Assembly: GCA_016861045.1 (NCBI GenBank)
Contig: BOKP01000004.1
Coordinates: forward strand, 62,001-126,000
Length of the DNA: 64,000 bases
Reading direction: 5' to 3'
DNA from: Actinomycetes bacterium
GTDB taxonomy: Bacteria > Actinomycetota > Thermoleophilia > Solirubrobacterales > 70-9
Within the stretch, counting starts at the first letter, position 1. Every line of letters starts with the position of its first letter. Under the pieces are notes generated by a model. That model had not been told where the DNA came from, made no database searches, and worked only from the letters and a program-made list of their open reading frames with translations. Position numbers and translations under genes: made by a program. Below, one piece after another: positions 56,456-64,000 of the stretch.

Positions 56456-57442
56456 TCAGGCCCGCATCCGGGATGAGATCGTGCCCGGTGTGGCACCCGG
56501 CAGGCGCTCATGGAGGATCTCGAGGATCTCCGCGGCGATCGCCCGCTCGTCCCGCAGCGCCCCGGCGCCGTAGCGGCGGACGAGGTGCCCGGCCCGGGCG
56601 AGCGCGATGTCGCGGGCGTTGTCGCGGTCGCGGCGCCCGCCGACGTGATGGCCGCCGTCGGCCTCGACGACGAAGCGGGCCTCGGGCCAGTGGAAGTCGA
56701 CCTCGTAACCGAGCAGCGGGACGTTGATCCCGGGAATCGGCAGGTCGTGGGTGCGGCAGATCGACAGGACGAGTCGCTCGAGCCCCGAACGGGTCTCGCT
56801 GAGCGGGATCGCCACCGCGCCGGCCAGCGCCCGAAGCTCGCCGAGCCCGCGCCGTCCCCTGGCCCCGTCGAGCAGGGCGATCAGCCGCGGGCGGTCGATC
56901 AGCTCGAGGTACTCAGCCTGCTCGAATGCCACCCGGAGCTCCTTCGGCCCCAGGCTGGAGGCGACGTCGAAGATGGTCCTCGTCGCAGTGGTCACCGGGA
57001 TCCCCCGATGCCGGGTCAGATCCCGGGGCTCGAGCGATCGTGGACGGTGGACGATGACTCCTTCCGGCGAGCGCTTCGCGCGGTTCGGTACGCAGACGTG
57101 GATCGGGTCGATCCGCCGGCGACGAACAAGCCCCAGCAGCTGGCAGCCGCTGACCCCGGCGAGCGCCGCGGCCGCCCCGCCGGCGACGACCGCCGCCAAC
57201 CACCGGCCCTCGGGGGTCAGCCTGCGATGGCCGACCGCATACACACCTCGATGGAGCCGGTGCAGGTGGCCGGCGTCAGTCCAGCGCGCGATGGTCGTGG
57301 CGCGGACTCCGACCTCGAGGAGCTGCCGGCGCGCCACGATGCCGTGTTGCGTGCCGGCAATCGCTGCGACCGCCGCCGCCGGGGCCGACTGCGCCCGGAT
57401 CCGGGCCGGGATCGGGCCCAGTGGAGAGGGGAAGGACGCCAT
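56456..57442 (-). CDS. AbiEi-like N-terminal domain + DUF559 (PD-(D/E)XK-like) C-terminal domain protein
   Basis: QHGIVARRQLLEVGVRATTIARWTDAGHLHRLHRGVYAVGH; GYEVDFHWPEARFVVEADGGHHVGGRRDRDNARDIALARAGHLVRRY. Confidence 0.85.
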   Translation of the reverse strand: MASFPSPLGPIPARIRAQSAPAAAVAAIAGTQHGIVARRQLLEVGVRATTIARWTDAGHLHRLHRGVYAVGHRRLTPEGRWLAAVVAGGAAAALAGVSGCQLLGLVRRRRIDPIHVCVPNRAKRSPEGVIVHRPRSLEPRDLTRHRGIPVTTATRTIFDVASSLGPKELRVAFEQAEYLELIDRPRLIALLDGARGRRGLGELRALAGAVAIPLSETRSGLERLVLSICRTHDLPIPGINVPLLGYEVDFHWPEARFVVEADGGHHVGGRRDRDNARDIALARAGHLVRRYGAGALRDERAIAAEILEILHERLPGATPGTISSRMRA

Positions 57443-57562
57443 CGCCGGCCAGGCTGACGGTCGGGGGCGCGCGCATGGGAAACGCGCTGTGCCGGTTTCG
57501 GCCGTGGCCGTGACGACTCACGCGATAGGGTCGGCGGAAGTGTCGGGCGCGGAAGAGATGCG

Positions 57563-59182
57563 GTGAGCACGGTTCGCGAGGCCACGTTCGAGCTCCTGCG
57601 GGCGCGGGGGATGACGACGATCTTCGGCAACCCCGGCTCGACCGAGCTGCCGATGCTCGCCGACTACCCGGAGGACTTCCGCTACGTGCTCGGCCTCCAG
57701 GAGGCGGTCGCGGTCGGCATGGCCGACGGCTACGCGCAGGCGTCGGGGCAGGTCGCCCACGTCAACCTCCACACCGCGCCGGGGGTCGGCAACGCGATGG
57801 GGGCGATCTTCAACGCGCAGGCGAACCACTCGCCGCTGCTGATCACCGCCGGCCAGCAGGTGCGGGCGGCGATGACGATGCAGGCGAACCTGACCAACCG
57901 CGACGCGGTGCGGATGCCGCATCCGTTGGTCAAGTGGTCGTACGAGGTGCCGCGGGCCGCCGACGTCCCGGCCGCGATCGGCCGCGCGATCCACACCGCG
58001 GCGCTGCCGCCCAAGGGCCCGGCGTTCGTCTCGATCCCGATGGACGACTGGGCCGTCGAGGCGGACCCCGACGGCAGCGCGCAGGCGACGGCCCGCCGCG
58101 TAGAGGGCCGTGCGACCGCGTCCCCCGACCGAGTCGCCGACCTCGCCCGCCGCCTCGCCGCGGCCCGGAGCCCGGTGCTCGTCGCCGGCCCCGACATCGA
58201 CGCCTCCGGCAGCTGGGACTTCGCCGTCGGGCTCGCCGAGCGCCAGCGCCTGCCCGTGTGGGCGATCCCGGCCCCGGGCGGTGGGCGGCTCGGGTTCCCC
58301 GAGGACCATCCGGGCTTCAGGGGCGTCCTGCCCCCGGCGATCGGTCCGGTCTCCGAGACGCTCGCCGGGCACGACCTGATCCTCGTCGCCGGCGCCTCCG
58401 TATTCGCCTACTACCCCTACGTCCCCGGCGACCTGCTGCCCGCGGGCGCCGAGCTCGTCGTCGTCACATCCGATCCGGAGGAGGCGGCGCGGGCGCCGAT
58501 GGGGGAGGCGATCGTCGCCGACGTCGCCCTCACCCTGGAGGCGCTCCTCGCCGAGCTCGGCGAGGACGAGGCCGACCGTGAGCCGCCGGAGCCGCGTGAG
58601 CCGCCGCTGTCGGCCGCCGCGATGGGGATCGAGCCGGGCCCGCCGATCAGCGGCACCGAGGCGATGGCGGCGCTCGCCCGCGCGTTCCCCGCCGACGGCA
58701 TCGTGGTCCTCGAGGCGCCGTCGGCGACCCTCGCGCTCCGCAACCAGCTCCGGATCTCGCGGCCGGGCAGCTACTTCTTCGGCGCCGGGGGCGGCCTCGG
58801 CTTCGGGCTCGCGGCCGCGGTCGGCGTGCAGATGGCGCGGCCCGCCCGCCCGGTCGTCTGCGTCGTCGGCGAGGGCTCCGCCCAGTACGCGATCACCGCC
58901 CTCTGGAGCGCTGCCGCCTACGAGGTTCCCGTCACGTTCCTCGTCCTCGGCAACCGCGAGTACGCGATCCTCAAGTGGTTCGCGCTTGCCGAGGGGGTCG
59001 AGCGGGCCCCGGGCCTCGACCTGCCGGCGCTCGACGTCGCCGCCGTCGCCGCGGGCTACGGCGTTCCCGCGACTCGGGTGGAGTCGGGCGAGGAGCTCGA
59101 GGCGGAGCTGCGCGAGCGGATCGGCGCCGGCGGCCCGGCGCTCATCGAGGTCGGCGTCGCCCCGGGGATGTGGCTGGCGTAG
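57563..59182 (+). CDS. mdlC: ThDP-dependent enzyme, benzoylformate decarboxylase-like
   Basis: FGNPGSTELPMLADYPEDFRYVLGLQEAVAVGMADGYAQASG, NVNLHTAPGVGNAMGAI-type motifs, FGAGGGLGFGLAAAVG, VGEGSAQYAITALWSAA. Confidence 0.9.
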   Translation: MSTVREATFELLRARGMTTIFGNPGSTELPMLADYPEDFRYVLGLQEAVAVGMADGYAQASGQVAHVNLHTAPGVGNAMGAIFNAQANHSPLLITAGQQVRAAMTMQANLTNRDAVRMPHPLVKWSYEVPRAADVPAAIGRAIHTAALPPKGPAFVSIPMDDWAVEADPDGSAQATARRVEGRATASPDRVADLARRLAAARSPVLVAGPDIDASGSWDFAVGLAERQRLPVWAIPAPGGGRLGFPEDHPGFRGVLPPAIGPVSETLAGHDLILVAGASVFAYYPYVPGDLLPAGAELVVVTSDPEEAARAPMGEAIVADVALTLEALLAELGEDEADREPPEPREPPLSAAAMGIEPGPPISGTEAMAALARAFPADGIVVLEAPSATLALRNQLRISRPGSYFFGAGGGLGFGLAAAVGVQMARPARPVVCVVGEGSAQYAITALWSAAAYEVPVTFLVLGNREYAILKWFALAEGVERAPGLDLPALDVAAVAAGYGVPATRVESGEELEAELRERIGAGGPALIEVGVAPGMWLA

Positions 59183-59198
59183 CGCCCGGGATGCAGCC

Positions 59199-62132
59199 GT
59201 GACGCCGCTGCTCGAGCCGAGGACCGTGCGGATCGCCCCGGAGCCCCCGCCGGATCCGCCCGCCGATCGGGCCCCAGCGGGGCTCGCGGCGGGCACCGGG
59301 GCGGGCCTCGCCGCGGAGCTGCGGGCGATAGTCGGGCCGGCAGGGCTGCTGGCGCGGGCCAGCGACCTGGTCCGCTACGCCTCCGACGCGAGCCCCTACC
59401 GGCGGATCCCCGCCGCGGTCGTCCAGCCCCGCTCCACCGCCGAGGTAGCCGCGCTGATGCGCTGGGCCCGCCGCCGCCGCGGCGCGCTCGTCTTCCGCTC
59501 CGGTGGGACCAGCCTCAGCGGCCAGTCGCAGACCGACGGCGTCCTCGTCGATGTCCGACGCCACTGGGGCGGGATCGAGGTCCTCGACGGCGGCGACCGA
59601 GTCCGGGTCGGGCCCGGCGCGGTGCTCGGCCACGTCAACCGCGTCCTCGCCCCGCACGGCCGCCGGCTCGGCCCCGACCCGGCTTCCACCGACATCGCCA
59701 CCGTCGGCGGCGTGGTCGCCAACAACTCGGGCGGGATGCGCTGCGGTGTCACCGCCGACTCCTACCGGACGGTGAGCTCGCTCACCTTCGCGCTGCCCTC
59801 GGGAACCGTGATCGACACCGCCGCGCCCGGCGCCGCCGACCGCTTCGCCGCGGCCGAGCCCGAGCTCGCCGCGGGGCTGGCCGAGATCCGCGACGAGATC
59901 CGCGCCGACGCCGACCTCCGCGGCCGGATCGCGCGCAAGTTCGAGATCAAGAACACGACCGGGTACAGGCTCTGCGCCTTCCTCGACGCCGACGAGCCGC
60001 TGGAGATCTTCCGGCGCCTTCTCGTCGGCTCCGAGGGGACGCTCGCCTTCATCGCCGAGGCCGTCTACGAGACCGTGCCGCTGCCGGCGCGGACGACGCT
60101 CAGCTGGATCCACTTCGACTCGATCGCGGCCGCCACCGCTCCGGTCGCCGACCTCGTCGCCGCCGGCGCCTCGGCCGTCGAGCTGATGGTCGCCCCGGCG
60201 CTGATGGTCGCCGCCAACTCGATCCCGGGGACGCCCGCGCACTGGAAGGAGCTGCCGCCGGAGTCGGCGGCGCTCCTGGTCGAGCTCGGCGCCGACGGGG
60301 AGGCGGACCTCGATCGCGGCGAGGCGGCGGTCGCCGAGGTCCTCGCCGGGCTCGAGGAGGCGCCGTTCCGCGGCCCGGAGTTCACCCGCGAGGAAGCGAC
60401 GATCGAGCTCTACTGGAGGGTCCGCGAGGGGTTGCACGGCCTCATCGGGCGGCTCCGTCCGCCCGGCACGGCGCTGATCATCGAGGACGTCTGCGTGCCG
60501 CCGGCGCGGATCGCGGAGGCGGCCGAGGAGCTGCGGGCGCTGCTCGGCGAGCACGGCTTCCTCCCCGGCGTCGCCGGCCACGCGTCGGCCGGGAACCTCC
60601 ACTTCATGCTCACCCCGGACTTCGCCGGCGCCGCGGACCGGCAGCGCTACGAGGGGTTCATGAACGCGCTCGTCGAGCTCGTCGTCGATCGCTACGACGG
60701 CTCGCTCAAGGCCGAGCACGGAACCGGCGTCAACATGGCGCCGTTCGTGGAGCGGGAGTGGGGGCCGAAGGCCACGGCGATGATGTGGCGGATCAAGGAG
60801 CTGGCCGACCCCGGCGCGGTCCTCGGGCCCGGGGTCGTTCTCAACCGCGACCCCGGCTGTCACCTCGAGCACCTGAAGACGACGCCGCCGATCGAGGAGT
60901 CGGCGACGACCTGCGTCGAGTGCGGGTTCTGCGAGCCGGTCTGCCCGAGCCGCGAGCTGACGCTGACGCCGCGGCAGCGGATCGTCCTGCGCCGCGAGAT
61001 GGCCCGTCAGCCGGCCGGCTCGCCGCTGCTGGCGGCGCTGATCGACGAGTACGAGTACGACGGCCTCGAGACCTGCGCCGTCGACGGCATGTGTGCGACG
61101 ACGTGTCCGCTCGGGATCGACACCGGCGCGCTCGTCAAGGAGCTGCGAGCGAGCGAGCACGGCCCCCGCGCGGAGCGGGCCGCGCTGCAGGCGGCCCGCC
61201 ATTGGGATCGGGTCGAGGCCGCCGCGCGCTCGGGGCTCGCCGCCGGCGCCGCCGTCTCGAGGACGCTCGGCGATGCGGCGATGAGCGGCATCGGCGCGGC
61301 CGCCCGCCGGGCGGTCAGCGCCGAGCTCCTCCCCGGCTGGGAGCGGCCGATGCCGCCGCCGGCCCCGCCGGGCCTGCCGCCGACGGTGCGCGAGGGCGCC
61401 GCCGCGGTCTACCTGCCCGCCTGCATCAACCGGATCTTCGGCCGCGACCCGGCCGGCGCCGAGGGGGAGCCGGCGTCGCTGCCGGAGGCGCTGGTGGCGG
61501 TCTCGCTGCGCGCCGGGCGACCGCTTTGGATCCCGACCGGGGTCGCCGGCACCTGCTGTGGGACGCCGTGGGCGTCGAAGGGCTACCGGCGGGGCGCCGA
61601 GTGGATGTCGGCCCGCACCGTCGGCGAGCTCTGGCGCTGGTCGGACCGGGGGCGGCTGCCGGTCGTCGTCGATGCGACCTCCTGCACGCTCGGCCTGGCC
61701 GAGTCGGGTGCGCTCCTCGACGAGGCGGGGGCCGAGCGGCTCGAGGCGATGACGATCCTCGACTCGATCTCCTGGGCGCGCGGGCTCCTCCCCGGGCTCG
61801 AGGTTCGCGATCGCGTCGGAACAGCCGTGATCCACCCGACCTGCTCGGGCGCCCACCTCGGCCTCAACGGCGAGCTCGCCGAGCTCGCCGCGGAGCTCGC
61901 CGAGGAGGTCGTGGTCCCGCGATCGGCCGGCTGCTGCGGGTTCGCGGGCGACCGCGGCTTCCTGCACCCGGAGCTGACCGCATCGGCGACCGCCCCCGAG
62001 GCGACCGAGGTAGCGGCCGCCGGCGCGGATTCGCACCTGTGCTCGAACCGGACCTGCGAGATCGGGATGGCGCGGGCGACGGGCGCGCCCTACGAGTCGT
62101 TCGTCTATCTGCTCGAGCGGCTGACCCGGTGA
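59199..62132 (+). CDS. FAD-binding/(Fe-S) oxidoreductase (D-lactate dehydrogenase Dld2/GlcD-GlpC fusion type)
   Basis: FRSGGTSLSGQSQTDGVLVDVRRHW, VANNSGGMRCG, CVECGFCEPVCPSRELTLTPRQRI, CAVDGMCATTCPLGIDTG, TCCGTPWASKGY, SAGCCGFAGDRGF. Confidence 0.95.
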   Translation: MTPLLEPRTVRIAPEPPPDPPADRAPAGLAAGTGAGLAAELRAIVGPAGLLARASDLVRYASDASPYRRIPAAVVQPRSTAEVAALMRWARRRRGALVFRSGGTSLSGQSQTDGVLVDVRRHWGGIEVLDGGDRVRVGPGAVLGHVNRVLAPHGRRLGPDPASTDIATVGGVVANNSGGMRCGVTADSYRTVSSLTFALPSGTVIDTAAPGAADRFAAAEPELAAGLAEIRDEIRADADLRGRIARKFEIKNTTGYRLCAFLDADEPLEIFRRLLVGSEGTLAFIAEAVYETVPLPARTTLSWIHFDSIAAATAPVADLVAAGASAVELMVAPALMVAANSIPGTPAHWKELPPESAALLVELGADGEADLDRGEAAVAEVLAGLEEAPFRGPEFTREEATIELYWRVREGLHGLIGRLRPPGTALIIEDVCVPPARIAEAAEELRALLGEHGFLPGVAGHASAGNLHFMLTPDFAGAADRQRYEGFMNALVELVVDRYDGSLKAEHGTGVNMAPFVEREWGPKATAMMWRIKELADPGAVLGPGVVLNRDPGCHLEHLKTTPPIEESATTCVECGFCEPVCPSRELTLTPRQRIVLRREMARQPAGSPLLAALIDEYEYDGLETCAVDGMCATTCPLGIDTGALVKELRASEHGPRAERAALQAARHWDRVEAAARSGLAAGAAVSRTLGDAAMSGIGAAARRAVSAELLPGWERPMPPPAPPGLPPTVREGAAAVYLPACINRIFGRDPAGAEGEPASLPEALVAVSLRAGRPLWIPTGVAGTCCGTPWASKGYRRGAEWMSARTVGELWRWSDRGRLPVVVDATSCTLGLAESGALLDEAGAERLEAMTILDSISWARGLLPGLEVRDRVGTAVIHPTCSGAHLGLNGELAELAAELAEEVVVPRSAGCCGFAGDRGFLHPELTASATAPEATEVAAAGADSHLCSNRTCEIGMARATGAPYESFVYLLERLTR

Positions 62133-62181
62133 GAGGCGGCGGCGTGCGCGGGGAAGCCACCGTTCTCGCCCCCCGGGTCGG

Positions 62182-62376
62182 GTGGGCGAGATCATCCTCG
62201 ATGCGGCCGGGCGCGACCGCTACCTGGCCTTCACCTCGTGGGACGCCCGCGCCGCCTTCGCGCTGCGGTCGCTGTGCCCGCCGCGCTACCGGCTCGCGAT
62301 GCGGCGCCTGAACCGTGAGCTGACCGCTGTCGCGGAGCAGGCGCGGCTGCCCCGATCTAGCCTTCCGCGCCCGTGA
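62182..62376 (+). CDS. Small hypothetical protein (64 aa)
   Basis: GTG start, MGEIILDAAGRDRYLAFTSWDARAAFALRSLCPPRYRLAMRRLNRE; TGA overlaps the next GTG. Confidence 0.4.
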   Translation: MGEIILDAAGRDRYLAFTSWDARAAFALRSLCPPRYRLAMRRLNRELTAVAEQARLPRSSLPRP

Positions 62377-63623
62377 CGACGAACTCGGAGCTGACCAGGG
62401 ACGCCGCCCGGACCCCGGAGGCGACCCTGCGCGAGGTGATCGGGGCGCTGGCGCCGATCGAGCGCCCCGCCGGATCCGACGGCGAGCGCCGTGCCGCCGA
62501 GTGGATCGCGGAGCGGCTCGGCGCGGCCGGGGCCCCGGCCCGGGTCGAGGAGGCGAGCTTTCGCGGCGACTTCGCCGGCGTGATCGGAGCGCTCGCCGCC
62601 GCCGGCGCGGTCGCCGGCGCCGCGGCGGCTACCGCGCGGGGCCGGAGGCTCGGGACGCTCGTTGGCGCCGCCGTCGCCGGGCTGATCGCCGACGACATCT
62701 CCAACGGCGCCCGCCCGTTCCGCCGGCTCGTCCGGCCCGAGCGGACGACCTGGAACGTGGTCGCCGAGGCCGGCGACCCCGACGCCGAGCGGACGGTGGT
62801 CGTCCTCGCCCACCACGACGCGGCCCAGACCGCGTTCATCTTCGACCCGCGCTTCCAGGAGCGGCTGATCGACCGGCTTCCCGGGATCGTCGAGCGGATC
62901 GACACGTCGCTGCCGCTCTGGTGGCCGGTGCTGGCCGGACCGCTGCTGGCGGCCGCCGGCGGGCTGAGCGGCCGGCGGGCCGTGGCCGGCGCCGGCGCCG
63001 TCGTGAGCACCGCCGCCGCCGCGACGATGGCCGAGATCCAGCGCGGCCCGACCGTGCCCGGGGCGAACGACAACCTGACCGCGGTGGCGGTGATCGTCGC
63101 GCTCGCCGAGGCGCTGGCGGCCGAGCCCGTCAGCGGCCTCAGCGTCCAGCTCGTCTCGGTCGGCGCCGAGGAGGTCCTGCAGGGAGGGATCTACGGCTAC
63201 TGCGAGCGTCATCTCTCCGGCCGCGACCGCGAGCGCACCTTCTTCCTCAACGTCGAGACCGTCGGCGGGCCCTCGCTGGCGCTGCTCGAGGGTGAGGGCT
63301 GCGTGGTCATGGAGGACTACTTCGACCGTCCCTTCCGCGACCTGATCGGCCGCGTCGCCGAGCGCGAGGGGATCCCGCTGCGGCGCGGGATGCGATCGCG
63401 AACCAGCACCGACAGCGTCGTCCCGAGCCGGATGGGGATACCGACCGCGACGGTCGTCGCGATCGACCGCTACAAGGCCCTCTCCAACTACCACCGGATG
63501 ACCGATACGCCGGAGAACCTCTGCTGGCCGACGGTCGCCTGCGCCGCCGACCTCGCCGAGGCGGTGGTGCGCGAGCTTGCGCGCGGCGCCGTACCGGCGT
63601 CCGGCGCTGCGTCGCGAGGGTAA
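62373..63623 (+). CDS. M28-family metallopeptidase with internal TM segments
   Basis: VVVLAHHDAAQTAF, PGANDNLTAVAVIVALAEAL, VSVGAEEVLQGGIYGY, NYHRMTDTPENL. Confidence 0.92.
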   Translation: MTTNSELTRDAARTPEATLREVIGALAPIERPAGSDGERRAAEWIAERLGAAGAPARVEEASFRGDFAGVIGALAAAGAVAGAAAATARGRRLGTLVGAAVAGLIADDISNGARPFRRLVRPERTTWNVVAEAGDPDAERTVVVLAHHDAAQTAFIFDPRFQERLIDRLPGIVERIDTSLPLWWPVLAGPLLAAAGGLSGRRAVAGAGAVVSTAAAATMAEIQRGPTVPGANDNLTAVAVIVALAEALAAEPVSGLSVQLVSVGAEEVLQGGIYGYCERHLSGRDRERTFFLNVETVGGPSLALLEGEGCVVMEDYFDRPFRDLIGRVAEREGIPLRRGMRSRTSTDSVVPSRMGIPTATVVAIDRYKALSNYHRMTDTPENLCWPTVACAADLAEAVVRELARGAVPASGAASRG

Positions 63624-63635
63624 GGTCAGCGGCCC

Positions 63636-64000
63636 ATGTGGGGCGACAGACGCGTTTCCGTGGTGCTCATGACCTACGCGGAGCGGCTCTCGATCCGCTC
63701 GGTCATCGAGGGGTTCTTCGCGACCGGCTTCGTCGACGAGGTCCTCGTCGTCAACAACAACGCCGAGCCGGGGACCAGCGAGGAGGTCGCCGGGACCGGC
63801 GCCCGCGAGGTGCGCGAGCCGGCGCAGGGCTACGGTCACGCGAGCCGTCGCGGGCTCCGCGAGGCGACGGGCGATCTCATCGTCCTCGCCGAGCCCGACG
63901 GGACGTTCCTGCCAGCCGACATCCAGAAGCTGCTCGTGTTCAGCGACGAGTGCGACGCCGTCTTCGGGACTCGGACAACGCGGGAGCTGATCTGGCACGG
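63636..64000 (+). CDS. Glycosyltransferase family 2 (3' truncated by window edge)
   Basis: RVSVVLMTYAERLSIRSVIEGFFATGFVDEVLVVNNNAEPGTSEEV...GDLIVLAEPDGTFLPADIQKLL. Confidence 0.88.
   Translation, partial: MWGDRRVSVVLMTYAERLSIRSVIEGFFATGFVDEVLVVNNNAEPGTSEEVAGTGAREVREPAQGYGHASRRGLREATGDLIVLAEPDGTFLPADIQKLLVFSDECDAVFGTRTTRELIWH

Overview
High-GC (~72%) actinobacterial-type chromosome segment. Gene content suggests Thermoleophilia/Solirubrobacterales, which is inference only. Main blocks: (1) a cell-wall/Ser-Thr signalling operon (PP2C phosphatase, FtsW/RodA, PBP2, PASTA kinase PknB, Ddl); (2) a second eukaryotic-like kinase with a discoidin-like C-terminus, a DsbA-like protein and purM; (3) uppP-dedA, divergent from a large exopolysaccharide cluster (FlaA1/CapD-type dehydratase, two LytR_C proteins, Wzy, Wzx, glycosyltransferases, sugar-phosphate transferase, GNAT, FemAB-like); (4) a decayed hydrolase-cyclase pseudogene, a PGRP amidase, DUF3105 and metF with structured intergenic repeats; (5) metabolic genes, an ArsR-DUF2892-MMPL operon, an acylphosphatase-like/LigD-PE-like fusion next to a normal acylphosphatase, a secreted GH1, two tRNA-Ala genes, gdh, an RTX-type protein and rhomboid, lipA, a TetR-thiolase-ACAD operon, an AbiEi/DUF559 protein, a BFD-like decarboxylase with an FAD/FeS oxidoreductase, an M28 peptidase and a partial GT2. 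No rRNA, CRISPR array or clear transposon was seen. Best candidates for new biology: the degenerate acylphosphatase/LigD-PE fusion, a rhomboid lacking both catalytic residues, a FemAB-like gene with no standard start directly after an in-frame TAG, the tandem LytR_C pair, and repeated structured spacers in the metF-DUF3105-PGRP region.
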